A DNA stretch of 19,984 nucleotides. Origin: BTRG01 sp036986275. GTDB lineage: Bacteria; Pseudomonadota; Gammaproteobacteria; Acidiferrobacterales; SZUA-150. Of this stretch, positions 1 through 7,964 are shown piece after piece; the stretch's first letter is position 1; the number at the start of each line of letters is the position of its first letter. The DNA lies in contig BTRG01000046.1 in NCBI GenBank assembly GCA_036986275.1, positions 1 through 19,984 on the forward strand. Direction: 5' to 3'. The position numbers and the translations under genes are program-made. The notes below the pieces were generated by a model, which had not been told where the DNA came from, did not search any database, and saw only the letters and a program-made list of their open reading frames with translations.

Positions 1-108
1 TGTAGGGTCCGATTCGCATCAATACCTAGCATGCGTTGCACAGAGAAAGGCTGGCAATCATAACCAACCTGGCCATGGCCGGGAAGGGTTGAATCGTTAA
101 AAAAAGGG
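1..108. other. Unassigned left edge
   Basis: No gene can be assigned. On the minus strand one frame stays open from about base 108 to the window edge, but it has no clear start, and just upstream it meets TGA and TAG codons at the edge of the MITE-like insertion (118-403). The first bases (TGTAGGGTCCGATTCGCATC) resemble short dispersed intergenic repeats such as the one near 19636. It could be repeat remnant or a fragment of a gene lying further left. Confidence 0.3.
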
Positions 109-117
109 ATAAAAGTT
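109..117. repeat. Target-site duplication, left copy
   Basis: ATAAAAGTT lies directly outside the left terminal inverted repeat of the 118-403 element. An identical 9-mer lies directly outside the right end (404-412). A perfect 9-bp direct repeat at both edges is the mark of transposition with a 9-bp staggered cut. Confidence 0.75.
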
Positions 118-403
118 CACTACTGTCCCGTTAACTTGATGCAGATTACCGGTAACCTTATGATTTTCTGGTTAAAGAATGCTATCATTGATATATGGAC
201 ATGAATGCCCACCACCCGGAAAATCGGAGCAATCCCTTCTCCCTCCGGGAGAAGGGTAGGCGACCTGAGCGCAAGCGAGGAAGTACTGAATGAAACCCGA
301 AGGGGTTCTACAGTGCTGAGGGGATATATAATACAATGAGTTATCAATTATTACCCCCCTCACCCCTCTCCCTGAAGGAGAGGGAGTTAACGGGACAGCA
401 GTG
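118..403. mobile_element. MITE-like non-autonomous element (286 bp)
   Basis: The ends are CACTACTGTCCCGTTAACT (118-136) and, inverted, AGTTAACGGGACAGCAGTG (385-403). They match at 18 of 19 positions and are flanked by the perfect 9-bp duplication ATAAAAGTT. The interior has no plausible gene but several strong hairpins: a 10-bp stem with a 3-nt loop at 234-256 and an 8-bp stem with a 5-nt loop at 364-384. Short size, no transposase, terminal inverted repeats and target duplication define a MITE. The parent IS family cannot be named from the sequence alone; several families make 9-bp duplications. It lies downstream of the aroQ-accBC-prmA operon, where its hairpins could influence transcript ends. 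Confidence 0.72.
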
Positions 404-412
404 ATAAAAGTT
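404..412. repeat. Target-site duplication, right copy
   Basis: ATAAAAGTT, identical to 109-117, directly outside the right inverted repeat of the MITE-like element. Confidence 0.75.
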
Positions 413-469
413 ACATAAACAACATACGAGGCCGGGAGTGACCAAGCAGTTTGATCAGACTTTTTGTGT

Positions 470-1195
470 TTATGCCGGTAGCAGACGGACTTCGTAGCCC
501 TGGGCCTTGTCAGAGGGGTAGCTGATTTCCAGCAATACACCGGCGGCAATATTGGGTAACAGCTTTAAGGCGTTCTCCGATTTCTTTTTCAGGTATTGCG
601 AGGCATCAAATACGCGCCGGGAGATCATTTTTCCTTCACGATCGGTGAGCGTGACTTCCAGCCGTGGGTAGGGTTGGGCAAAGCGTGCGCGATTCACCAG
701 CGTGGCTTTGATGCGCAAAGCATTTTCATAACCCCTGTGCGGCGTGACACGGGTGTCCAGCAGTTCGACCAGGCCCACATCCTGCAGGACAGGTATACCG
801 CAACCCAGTTTGCCGCAGACCTTGGCGACATAGGAGCGCACCTGGGTATCCCGCAACAAGGCATAGCGGTGAAACCAGGCATATTGACCGGCCCACACCA
901 GTGACAACACCACTATGGCACTGGCCCAGAAACCGGTGTGCACATTGCGCGTCCTTCGGCGTCCGCTGGCCAGGAGTTCGGCCACGGTAGGCAGGCGTCG
1001 GTGTTGCGGTGCCGAGGTGGCATGTTCTATGCGGGCGACTTCATCGGCACTGGTTTTCCCGCTCTGCTTGATGATGTACTTATCGGCCTTGAAGATGGCG
1101 GTGCAATGTCCGCAACGCACCAAACCCTCGCGTGTACCGAGTTGGTCCTGGGTAATGGCAAAGGTGGTCTTGCATTGAGGGCAGCGGGTATACAT
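470..1195 (-). CDS. Zinc-ribbon membrane protein, DUF3426 family
   Basis: A 241-residue protein. The N terminus is an MJ0042-type zinc ribbon with two CxxC pairs (C5/C8 and C28/C31), followed by a charged linker, one membrane segment at about residues 88-108, and a C-terminal DUF3426 domain predicted to be outside the cytoplasm. The ATG start leaves only 10 nt after the prmA stop, so it is probably the last gene of the aroQ-accB-accC-prmA operon. Proteins of this architecture commonly lie beside prmA in gamma- and betaproteobacteria. Their biochemical function is not established, and nothing here reveals it. The family assignment is firm and the function unknown. Confidence 0.88.
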   Translation of the reverse strand: MYTRCPQCKTTFAITQDQLGTREGLVRCGHCTAIFKADKYIIKQSGKTSADEVARIEHATSAPQHRRLPTVAELLASGRRRTRNVHTGFWASAIVVLSLVWAGQYAWFHRYALLRDTQVRSYVAKVCGKLGCGIPVLQDVGLVELLDTRVTPHRGYENALRIKATLVNRARFAQPYPRLEVTLTDREGKMISRRVFDASQYLKKKSENALKLLPNIAAGVLLEISYPSDKAQGYEVRLLPA

Positions 1196-1205
1196 GTTTC
1201 GGTGA

Positions 1206-2090
1206 CTATTTTCCGGCTTCTTGTTTCAACCCATAAAGCATAGCCCACTCTGCCCGGGACCGGGTGTGCAATGTAAATGTCGGTTCGTAATACGTGCGTA
1301 CTTCCATAGTTTGTTCGCAGAGCATACCGGCCAGCACTAACCGGCCTCCGGCCTGGGTCAGACGGGTTATTTGTGGCGCCAGCGTCATCAAAGGTTGCGC
1401 CAGGATGTTGGCCAGCAGGGTATTGGCCACTGCCTGGTCGGGCATTTTCTCAGGGCTGAGAATTCTGACCCTGTCGGCGACACCATTCACCCTGGCATTG
1501 GCCAATGTGACTTCCCGGGCCTGTGGGTCATTGTCAATGGCGATGACTTCACGCGCGCCCAGTTTAAGTGCGGCAATGGCCAGTATCCCGGAGCCGCAGC
1601 CGAAATCGACCACGCATTGGGCCGTGGGCGGGTGTGTCGCCAGCCATTGCAGGCATAGCGCGGTGCTGGCATGGGTACCGGTGCCAAAGGCCAGTCCCGG
1701 GTCCATCATGATGGTGGCGGCATCGGGTTCGGGAGGTGTATGCCAGCTGGGACAAACCCACAGCCTGTCACCGAATTTCATGGGCCGGAATCTGTCCATC
1801 CAGCTGCGCGCCCAGTCTTCATCTTCCAGGGTCTCGACATGATAGACGGGGTGATGTCCCAGCGCCTGTTCCAGCTGCTGGATAATGACCTGCGGATGTG
1901 TTTCAGCGGTAAATAGCCCTGTCACCTGTGTCTGCGACCACAGGCCCATGGCCTCGGTGGAACGTTGTAGCAGCGGCTGGTCAGCGCCATCCTGAAAGCT
2001 GACGGCCAGGGCCCCGGCCGCACTGAGACTGTCCGACAGCAATACCGAGTCATTGGGTGTGGTGGCGAAGATGAGCTGTAACCAGGACAT
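1206..2090 (-). CDS. prmA: Ribosomal protein L11 methyltransferase PrmA
   Basis: A 294-residue cytoplasmic SAM-dependent enzyme that methylates lysines and the N terminus of ribosomal protein L11. The N-terminal substrate-recognition domain covers about residues 1-95. The Rossmann methyltransferase domain carries the family signature GTGTH (136-140), the SAM-binding loop DFGCGSG (162-168), an acidic residue at the end of strand 2 (D186) and NILAQPL (228-234), the PrmA counterpart of the NPPF motif. Length matches the family (about 293 in E. coli). It starts 41 nt after the accC stop and is followed after 10 nt by the DUF3426 gene, on the same strand, so it is very likely co-transcribed with accBC, a common arrangement in gammaproteobacteria. 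Confidence 0.96.
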   Translation of the reverse strand: MSWLQLIFATTPNDSVLLSDSLSAAGALAVSFQDGADQPLLQRSTEAMGLWSQTQVTGLFTAETHPQVIIQQLEQALGHHPVYHVETLEDEDWARSWMDRFRPMKFGDRLWVCPSWHTPPEPDAATIMMDPGLAFGTGTHASTALCLQWLATHPPTAQCVVDFGCGSGILAIAALKLGAREVIAIDNDPQAREVTLANARVNGVADRVRILSPEKMPDQAVANTLLANILAQPLMTLAPQITRLTQAGGRLVLAGMLCEQTMEVRTYYEPTFTLHTRSRAEWAMLYGLKQEAGK

Positions 2091-2131
2091 AGCGAATGAA
2101 AGAGACCCAATCCAGACAAGGGCCGGCCGGC

Positions 2132-3475
2132 TTATTGCAGACCCAGCTTTTTCTCCAGGTAATGAATATTGACACCACCGACCTTGAAGCTGGCATCGTC
2201 CATAATGTCCTGGTGTAGCGGGATATTGGTCTTGATGCCATCAATGACGCATTCCGACAAGGCGATACGCATGCGCGCCATGGCAATCTCGCGCGTGTCG
2301 CCGTGGGCGATAAGCTTGGCGATCATGGAGTCATAATAGGGTGGCACGACATAATTGTTATAGACATGCGAGTCCACACGTATGCCCGGGCCACCGGGTG
2401 TGTGGTATTGCGTGATGGTGCCGGGGGAGGGCAGGAAGGTCTTGGGATCCTCGGCATTGATACGGCATTCCATGGCATGGCCGGTGATCTTGATGTCTTC
2501 CTGCTTGTAATTCAACGGTTCACCGGAGGCGATAAGCAATTGTTCACGCACGATATCGACACCGGTAATCAACTCGGTCACCGGGTGTTCAACCTGTACA
2601 CGCGTGTTCATTTCAATGAAATAGAATTCGCCGTCTTCATAAAGAAATTCAAACGTACCGGCGCCACGGTAACCGATTTGCCGGCAGGCCTCAGCACAGC
2701 GTTCACCGATCTTGCTGCGCATCTCTTCGGTTATGCCGGGAGCGGGCGCCTCTTCGACTACCTTCTGGTGACGTCGTTGCAGAGAACAATCGCGTTCACA
2801 GAGGTGGATCGCATTGCCATGGTTATCGGCCAGCACCTGAAACTCCACATGACGCGGATTACCCAGATATTTTTCCATGTAGACGACGTCATTGTTAAAG
2901 GCGGCGCCGGCCTCGGCCTTGGTCAGGTATATCGCATTCAATAAGGCGGACTCGGTATGAACCACGCGCATACCCTTGCCGCCACCCCCCCCGGCGGCCT
3001 TGATCAATACCGGGTAGCCAATCCCGGCGGCTATTTTCAGGTTGGCGCTGTCATCATCCCCTAATGGCCCGCCGGAGCCGGGTACACAGGGTACGCCCGA
3101 TGCCTTCATGGCCTTGATGGCGGAAATCTTGTCGCCCATGATGCGTATGGTCTCGGCCCTGGGGCCTATAAAAATAAAACCACTTTGTTCTACACGCTCA
3201 GCGAAGTCGGCGTTCTCGGAGAGAAAGCCATAACCCGGGTGTATGGCCTCGGCGTCGGTGACTTCCGCGGCGCTGATGACGGCCGGGATATGCAGGTAGC
3301 TTTCGCTGGCCGGGGCCGGACCTATGCAAACGGATTCATCGGCCAGTTTGACGTACTTGGCATCACGGTCGGCTTCTGAATGTATGGCCACGGTCTTGAT
3401 GCCCAGGGTGCGGCAGGCGCGTTGCACGCGCAGCGCAATCTCCCCGCGATTGGCGATAACAACTTTTTCTATCAT
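2132..3475 (-). CDS. accC: Acetyl-CoA carboxylase, biotin carboxylase subunit AccC
   Basis: A 447-residue ATP-grasp enzyme that carboxylates the biotin carried by AccB, using ATP and bicarbonate, in the first half-reaction of acetyl-CoA carboxylase (malonyl-CoA supply for fatty acids). The N-terminal domain begins IEKVVIANRGEIALR. The ATP lid has K159 and the glycine run at 162-166. The active site keeps K116, C230, K238, E288, R292 and E296, at the same numbers as the E. coli enzyme. No residue looks missing. The ATG at 3473-3475 gives the canonical N terminus and lies 26 nt after the accB stop. It belongs to the minus-strand aroQ-accB-accC-prmA operon. Confidence 0.98.
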   Translation of the reverse strand: MIEKVVIANRGEIALRVQRACRTLGIKTVAIHSEADRDAKYVKLADESVCIGPAPASESYLHIPAVISAAEVTDAEAIHPGYGFLSENADFAERVEQSGFIFIGPRAETIRIMGDKISAIKAMKASGVPCVPGSGGPLGDDDSANLKIAAGIGYPVLIKAAGGGGGKGMRVVHTESALLNAIYLTKAEAGAAFNNDVVYMEKYLGNPRHVEFQVLADNHGNAIHLCERDCSLQRRHQKVVEEAPAPGITEEMRSKIGERCAEACRQIGYRGAGTFEFLYEDGEFYFIEMNTRVQVEHPVTELITGVDIVREQLLIASGEPLNYKQEDIKITGHAMECRINAEDPKTFLPSPGTITQYHTPGGPGIRVDSHVYNNYVVPPYYDSMIAKLIAHGDTREIAMARMRIALSECVIDGIKTNIPLHQDIMDDASFKVGGVNIHYLEKKLGLQ

Positions 3476-3501
3476 GTGAGTGTCTTGTTCGGTCCAGAGG
3501 C

Positions 3502-3939
3502 CTATTCGATGACGAACAGGGTTTCACCATATTCAACGGGTTCGCCATTCTCTTTCAGAACGGCCTTAACAGTGCCGGCCTGGTCGCTCTCGATTTCATT
3601 GAGCATCTTCATGGCTTCGATGATACACAGGGTATCACCGACATTGACGTGGTCGCCGACTTCGACAAAAGATTTGGCGCCCGGAGATGGCGAGCGATAA
3701 AAGCTGCCTACCATGGGTGAGTTGATCCTGTGGCCCGCGGGCACACTGGGTGTTTCCGCTGCCGGTTCGGCATCGCTGCTGGCGGCCACCACCACCGGAG
3801 CCGCTGGCATGGCTAAGGGTAACGCGGTGCTGGCGCGGCTGATGCGGATGGATTCCTCGCCTTCGTGGATTTCGATTTCCGCCAGGCTGGATTCTTCCAG
3901 CATTTCGATGAGTTTCTTAACTTTGCGTATATCCATCAT
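3502..3939 (-). CDS. accB: Acetyl-CoA carboxylase, biotin carboxyl carrier protein AccB
   Basis: A carrier protein of 145 residues, or 144 if the second of two adjacent ATG codons (3934-3936) is used; the second gives the classic MDIRKVKKLIE start. It has a helical N-terminal region, a flexible Ala/Pro-rich linker (about residues 36-68) and a C-terminal biotinyl domain. The biotinylated lysine sits in EAMKM (K110 counting from the second Met). The BCCP thumb segment typical of AccB is present. It carries carboxybiotin between AccC and the carboxyltransferase. An AAGG sequence 7 nt before the first ATG can serve as ribosome binding site. The frame stays open upstream to 4140, but that is the shadow of aroQ. 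Confidence 0.97.
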   Translation of the reverse strand: MMDIRKVKKLIEMLEESSLAEIEIHEGEESIRISRASTALPLAMPAAPVVVAASSDAEPAAETPSVPAGHRINSPMVGSFYRSPSPGAKSFVEVGDHVNVGDTLCIIEAMKMLNEIESDQAGTVKAVLKENGEPVEYGETLFVIE

Positions 3940-3949
3940 AGTGATGCCT

Positions 3950-4390
3950 TTATGCTTGTATCTTGTATAAGGCCGCTTGCAGGGCCAGTTCATAACCATA
4001 AGTACCCACACCGACAATAATCCCGGCAGCAATCCCGGAAAGATGGGAGTGGTGACGAAAGTCCTCACGGGCGTGGATATTGGAGATGTGAATCTCGATA
4101 AAGGGGATGCCGCTGGCCGCCAGGGCATCGCGCAGGGCAACGCTGGTATGGGTCAGGGCGCCGGCATTAATAATGATGCAGGCAACGCCTTCACCCATGG
4201 CCTGCTGGATGCGGTCCACCAATTCATGTTCGGCATTGCTCTGGAAAAAGGCCAATTCATGACCGGCGCTTCTCGCCTGGACGGACAGGCGCTGGTTGAT
4301 GTCTTCCAGGGTATCGGAACCATAGATCTCAGGCTCGCGCGACCCGAGCAAATTGAGGTTTGGACCATTAATAACGAGGAGTTTTGCCAT
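3950..4390 (-). CDS. aroQ: Type II 3-dehydroquinate dehydratase AroQ
   Basis: A 146-residue enzyme of the shikimate pathway that converts 3-dehydroquinate to 3-dehydroshikimate; the type II family forms dodecamers. Visible signatures are INGPNLNLLG at the N terminus, the catalytic tyrosine of EIYG (Y23), the INAGALTHTS segment with N75 and H81, the catalytic histidine of EIHISN (H101), and R112. Length is normal. It is the first gene of the minus-strand operon, with accB beginning 10 nt after its stop. The aroQ-accB-accC order is widespread in gammaproteobacteria. No strong Shine-Dalgarno precedes the ATG. Confidence 0.97.
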   Translation of the reverse strand: MAKLLVINGPNLNLLGSREPEIYGSDTLEDINQRLSVQARSAGHELAFFQSNAEHELVDRIQQAMGEGVACIIINAGALTHTSVALRDALAASGIPFIEIHISNIHAREDFRHHSHLSGIAAGIIVGVGTYGYELALQAALYKIQA

Positions 4391-4408
4391 CTATATCAAG
4401 TATCAACT

Positions 4409-4437
4409 TAGATAGTTAAATTAAATTATTGTTTCAA
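4409..4437 (-). promoter_or_regulatory. Candidate sigma70 promoter for aroQ-accBC operon
   Basis: Read on the minus strand: TTGAAA (4432-4437), a 17-nt spacer, and TATCTA (4409-4414), about 20 nt before the aroQ ATG. The region is AT-rich, so an alternative (TTGAAC, 17 nt, TAATTT) slightly further upstream is also possible. Inferred from consensus only. Confidence 0.35.
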
Positions 4438-4583
4438 TAGACTTTGTTCAACTATTGCTGGAAATGCAGCGATATTGCTACGAACTGTTGATAACGTGAA
4501 TTATCGATATTCAGACAGGTCTTGTCCAGAGCTTTCTTGGATTAAACGAAGATAGGTGGTGTTTAGCAGAATTTCGGAGCAGA

Positions 4584-4642
4584 ACGCCTAGATTTAGAGA
4601 AATCTGACCATAATTCATTGCTTAACAAGGTGGTTTAGGCGT
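4584..4642. repeat. Nested inverted repeats in the aroQ / tlpA gap
   Basis: The 344-nt gap 4391-4734 holds no gene that I can support. Within it, ACGCCTA (4584-4590) and TAGGCGT (4636-4642) form a 7-bp outer repeat. They enclose a hairpin of AGATTT (4590-4595) and AAATCT (4600-4605) with an AGAG loop. It could shape the 3' end of the cutA-dsbD-tlpA transcript, but it lacks a T-run and may be chance. Confidence 0.25.
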
Positions 4643-4734
4643 GTTTGCGGATATTGGCGCCGTAATGCATGGCGTTCACTGCTAATGTGAGCAAATTGTG
4701 GCCCTGTGCGTGAGATGTCCAGTGATCGAGCCGG

Positions 4735-5289
4735 TTATTGCCCGGGGGTTTGGCGGATATTCGCAAGCACCAGGTCTGACAGTTCTTGCTTTCCGTAGGC
4801 GCCGATCTTTCTATGCACGATGCTGCCGTCTGTGCGCATCAAGACACTAAACGGGAGACTACCGTACGGGTTCCCATATTGTTCCATCAGCGGAATCAGG
4901 TTCTCGTTACCGATCAGCAGCGGGTAGTTAATGTTGAATTCCCTGGCAAACTTAGCCACCGCGGACTTGCTGTCCATGGCCACACCTATGACCTGGAGTC
5001 CTTTTACGCTGTATTGATTTTGCAAGGCGACAAACAGGGGCACCTCTTCCCGGCAAGGCGCACACCAAGTGGCCCAGAAATTTAGCAAGATGACCTTGCC
5101 TTGCCATTCGCTCAGTGAGCGACTGTTCCCTTGTAGATCCGGCAGCGTGAAATCTATTAGTTTATCGCTGAGAAGATCTGCCTGTTGTCTGTCAACATGT
5201 GAATCATGGTTTACATCTTGCGCAAACCACATGCCGCCAATAAGTGCCAGCACGGCGACTACCGTGATGACGATGTTCGGGTGTTTCAT
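4735..5289 (-). CDS. TlpA/ResA-like membrane-anchored thiol-disulfide oxidoreductase
   Basis: A 184-residue thioredoxin-fold protein with an N-terminal membrane segment (about residues 5-24) that probably anchors it facing the periplasm. The redox motif is WCAPC (C76/C79), followed by an AhpC/TSA-Redoxin type core and the cis-proline loop SLPFS (P146). This pattern fits TlpA/ResA proteins, which reduce disulfides in apocytochromes c or other periplasmic targets. It starts 10 nt after the dsbD stop, so DsbD is the obvious electron donor. The specific client is unknown; CcmG/DsbE is less likely because no other ccm genes are present here. The ATG is preceded by a weak GGA at suitable distance, consistent with coupling to dsbD. 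Confidence 0.9.
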   Translation of the reverse strand: MKHPNIVITVVAVLALIGGMWFAQDVNHDSHVDRQQADLLSDKLIDFTLPDLQGNSRSLSEWQGKVILLNFWATWCAPCREEVPLFVALQNQYSVKGLQVIGVAMDSKSAVAKFAREFNINYPLLIGNENLIPLMEQYGNPYGSLPFSVLMRTDGSIVHRKIGAYGKQELSDLVLANIRQTPGQ

Positions 5290-5299
5290 CGTGGTTCCG

Positions 5300-7501
5300 C
5301 TATTGTCTGGCTTGGTCCAGGACCTTCAGGAAATCCTTCGCATTACGATAGCCATAGAAGTGCAGGTCTTTGCGTTCCTTGCCATTTTTATCAAAGAACA
5401 ATAATGCCGGTGGACCAAAGACGCTGAAGCGGCGCTTGATGGCTTTGCCATCGGCATTATTGGGGTCAGTCACATCAACCTGTAATAACACAAAGTAATC
5501 TTTCATCGTCTGTTTTACCTTGGCGTGACTGAATGTGGTTTCTTCCATGCGCACGCAGTCCGTGCACCAGGAGGCGAAGAAGTCGAGTATCACACCCTTG
5601 TTTTCGGCCATGGCTTTGGCGATCCTGTCTTCGATTTCCGCGACCGTAGTTACTCGATCAAAGAGGTGGCCTTGTTGCGCCGCCGGTCCCGCGGAGGCGC
5701 CCGTGGAAACCATGATACCGGTCCCCATGGACTGTAGGGCAATGGGGTGCATAATGCTGCGGTTGCCTGAAAAGCCTCCTATCATCGCAAAGATGCCCCA
5801 GGCAAACAGGATCATGCCCGCACCCTTGAAGAAATAACGCCAGCCACTGGCCGTCTCCGGAACCGGTTGCAGGGCGCCGAGATACATAGAGGTAATAATC
5901 AGCAGGGCGGACCACAACAGCAATACCGGGACTTCCGGTATGGTGCCTAACATATAAATAGCTACAGCCAGCAACAGCACGCCGAACAGGTGTTTGACCC
6001 TGTCCATCCATACGCCGGCCTTGGGTAGGATGGAGCCGGCTCCTATGCCTATGGCAATGAGGATAACACCCATACCCAGGGCCATGAAAAACATGATGGT
6101 GCCACCGAGCATGGGGTCCTGACTGACGATGGCCACACTCAGGGCAGAGATCAGGACCGGTGATACGCAGGCGCCAATAATCAGCGCCGAAATGGCGCCC
6201 ATAAGAAAGACACCGATAAAGCTGCCGCCCTTCATTTTCTGCGAATGATAATGCAGGTGTGATTGAATAAATGCCGGTACCCGTAATTCATAAAAACCAA
6301 ACATGGACAGCGACAGGATGAAAAAGATAGCGGAGATGGTGCCTATGGCCCAGACATTCTGGAAATAGGACTGTAGTTGATCGCCCGTGGCGCCGGCCAG
6401 GGCGCCGGCAAAGGTATAGGTAGCAGCCGTACCCAGGACATATGAGAACGCCAACAGGCCACCCTTCAGTTTGGTGATTTCCTTGCCCTGGCCGACAATG
6501 ATGCTCGACAGGATGGGGATCATGGGCAGTACGCAGGGTGTGAAGGTCAGTAACAAACCGGCGCCAAAGGCGCCCAGTATGGCTAACCAATAATTGGTAT
6601 CATCCTCTTGACTATCTACAGCCGCGGCGGGCAGGGCCTCAGCCAATGCCAGGGTGCGCGTGGCAGGGGGGTAACAAATGCCCTGGTCAGCACAGCCTTG
6701 GAAACCGACAACCAGTTCGCCCTGTGTATTGTCGGCAAGGGTTACGACGGCGCTGAATGATTTTTGATAGATGGCCGTCTTGCCAAAGTAGGGGTCGTCC
6801 TTAATCTTGGCTTTGGGCAGTTCTATGTTGTTCTTGTCTATGGCGGTGTCGTTGTATTTGAAATTGAGCTTGTCCTGATAGAGGTAATAACCCTCGGCAA
6901 TCAGGTAGTTGATCCTGACTTTATTGTTGTCCAGCTTTTCCATATCAACGATAAAGGCCTTGTCCGGGTGCAGGAATTCCTGGTCCTGGCCTCCGGCCGA
7001 TTCTATGAGCTGGTTGAGGCTCTTTAATGATGCCAGGGGTGTGGTCACGGCCGCACTGGCAGGTAAGGCAAAATCGACATTCTTGGTAATCGGGGGGTAA
7101 CAAACACCTATAGGTTCATTACAACCCTGTGCCGTGATTCGTAAAGTAATTTTCTCTGCTATCGTGGACTTGCGCTCCAGGGGCAGCATAATAGCGACTT
7201 GATGGAGGTAGACTTCAACTTCCCCGAACAGTGGGTCTTTCTTTTTTTTGGCTTTTGGGTAGACGGGTGTCTTGAGTGTGACGCCCCCCGATGTCACTTC
7301 AAACTTGAACTTATCTTTATACATATAGTAGCCGTCAGCAATTTTCCAGCTGGCTTCCAGGCGGGAGTTATCGACGACACGGGTGGACAGGGCAAAGGCC
7401 TTGTCCGGTTCCAGCAATTCATCCTGTGCCCCGGAGATACCGGCATGGGCGGATGTAGTGATGAACAGGAAGGAACATACCAGCAGATAAAGTGTTCTCA
7501 T
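5300..7501 (-). CDS. dsbD: Thiol:disulfide interchange protein DsbD with tandem alpha domains
   Basis: A 733-residue inner-membrane protein that passes electrons from cytoplasmic thioredoxin to periplasmic disulfide proteins. Order: signal peptide ending at AHA (residue 20); a first DsbD-alpha domain (about 25-148) with C127/C134; a second alpha domain (about 172-290) with C270/C276; a membrane beta domain (about 303-575) with redox cysteines C323 (TPCVLP) and C445 (GACVSP); and a C-terminal thioredoxin-like gamma domain with WCTDC (C646/C649). E. coli DsbD (about 565 residues) has one alpha domain, so this is a duplication: both copies keep LxPDKAF, a GYY(M/L)Y segment and CYPP. The ATG overlaps the cutA stop (TAATG), which fixes the start; the frame is open further upstream only as a shadow of cutA. 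Confidence 0.95.
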   Translation of the reverse strand: MRTLYLLVCSFLFITTSAHAGISGAQDELLEPDKAFALSTRVVDNSRLEASWKIADGYYMYKDKFKFEVTSGGVTLKTPVYPKAKKKKDPLFGEVEVYLHQVAIMLPLERKSTIAEKITLRITAQGCNEPIGVCYPPITKNVDFALPASAAVTTPLASLKSLNQLIESAGGQDQEFLHPDKAFIVDMEKLDNNKVRINYLIAEGYYLYQDKLNFKYNDTAIDKNNIELPKAKIKDDPYFGKTAIYQKSFSAVVTLADNTQGELVVGFQGCADQGICYPPATRTLALAEALPAAAVDSQEDDTNYWLAILGAFGAGLLLTFTPCVLPMIPILSSIIVGQGKEITKLKGGLLAFSYVLGTAATYTFAGALAGATGDQLQSYFQNVWAIGTISAIFFILSLSMFGFYELRVPAFIQSHLHYHSQKMKGGSFIGVFLMGAISALIIGACVSPVLISALSVAIVSQDPMLGGTIMFFMALGMGVILIAIGIGAGSILPKAGVWMDRVKHLFGVLLLAVAIYMLGTIPEVPVLLLWSALLIITSMYLGALQPVPETASGWRYFFKGAGMILFAWGIFAMIGGFSGNRSIMHPIALQSMGTGIMVSTGASAGPAAQQGHLFDRVTTVAEIEDRIAKAMAENKGVILDFFASWCTDCVRMEETTFSHAKVKQTMKDYFVLLQVDVTDPNNADGKAIKRRFSVFGPPALLFFDKNGKERKDLHFYGYRNAKDFLKVLDQARQ

Positions 7502-7824
7502 TATTGTTGATCCGGGTGTGTTAACCATTTGAGGTAGTCCTGTGAGCCGTCCGTGATTGGGACCGCGATGATTTCGGGAAGTTCGTACGGGTGCAGTGCA
7601 CTCAGGCGCGTTATTAGAGGTTCCAGTTCTTTGCCCGTCTTGATGATCAATAGTACTTCGGCGTCGTTTTGTACCTTGCCCTGCCAGTGATAAATCGAGC
7701 GCAGCCCGGGCACGATGTTGACGCAGGCGGCCAGCCCTTCGTCTACCAGCGTAGTCGCCAGTTTCTCGGCATCGTCCGCGTTGCCGCAGGTGCTGAGCAG
7801 TAAATGGCATGTTGTATCGGACAC
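7501..7824 (-). CDS. cutA: Divalent-cation tolerance protein CutA
   Basis: A 107-residue protein of the trimeric CutA1 family, linked in E. coli to copper tolerance. The conserved core is visible: LAACVNI (31-37), the SIYHWQGK segment (43-50), LIIKT (59-63), and HPYELPEIIA (78-87). Start is GTG at 7822-7824, supported by GGAGG 10 nt upstream (minus strand, 7835-7839); no in-frame ATG gives a better N terminus. Its TAA stop shares a base with the dsbD ATG, so the two are translationally coupled. cutA next to dsbD is a common pairing in proteobacteria. It is divergent from fxsA, and the promoters should lie in 7840-7964. Confidence 0.95.
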   Translation of the reverse strand: MSDTTCHLLLSTCGNADDAEKLATTLVDEGLAACVNIVPGLRSIYHWQGKVQNDAEVLLIIKTGKELEPLITRLSALHPYELPEIIAVPITDGSQDYLKWLTHPDQQ

Positions 7825-7964
7825 TATCTATAGACCTCCAGGGTCGGCAATTTATTTCATTTGCCGTGGTCATGCCAGCGCCCATGCCTGTGAGCAGGCC
7901 TTGAATTTGCCATGGATATCCCCATATCCTGCTGCACATGAAGACACCAACCCGACACTGAATC

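Noticed and set aside
2303..2944. 213-residue plus-strand frame inside accC
   Set aside because: Fully antisense to a highly conserved gene; no domain.
3940..4140. Upstream extension of the accB frame
   Set aside because: It lies inside aroQ in another frame; AccB starts at the double ATG with a ribosome binding site.
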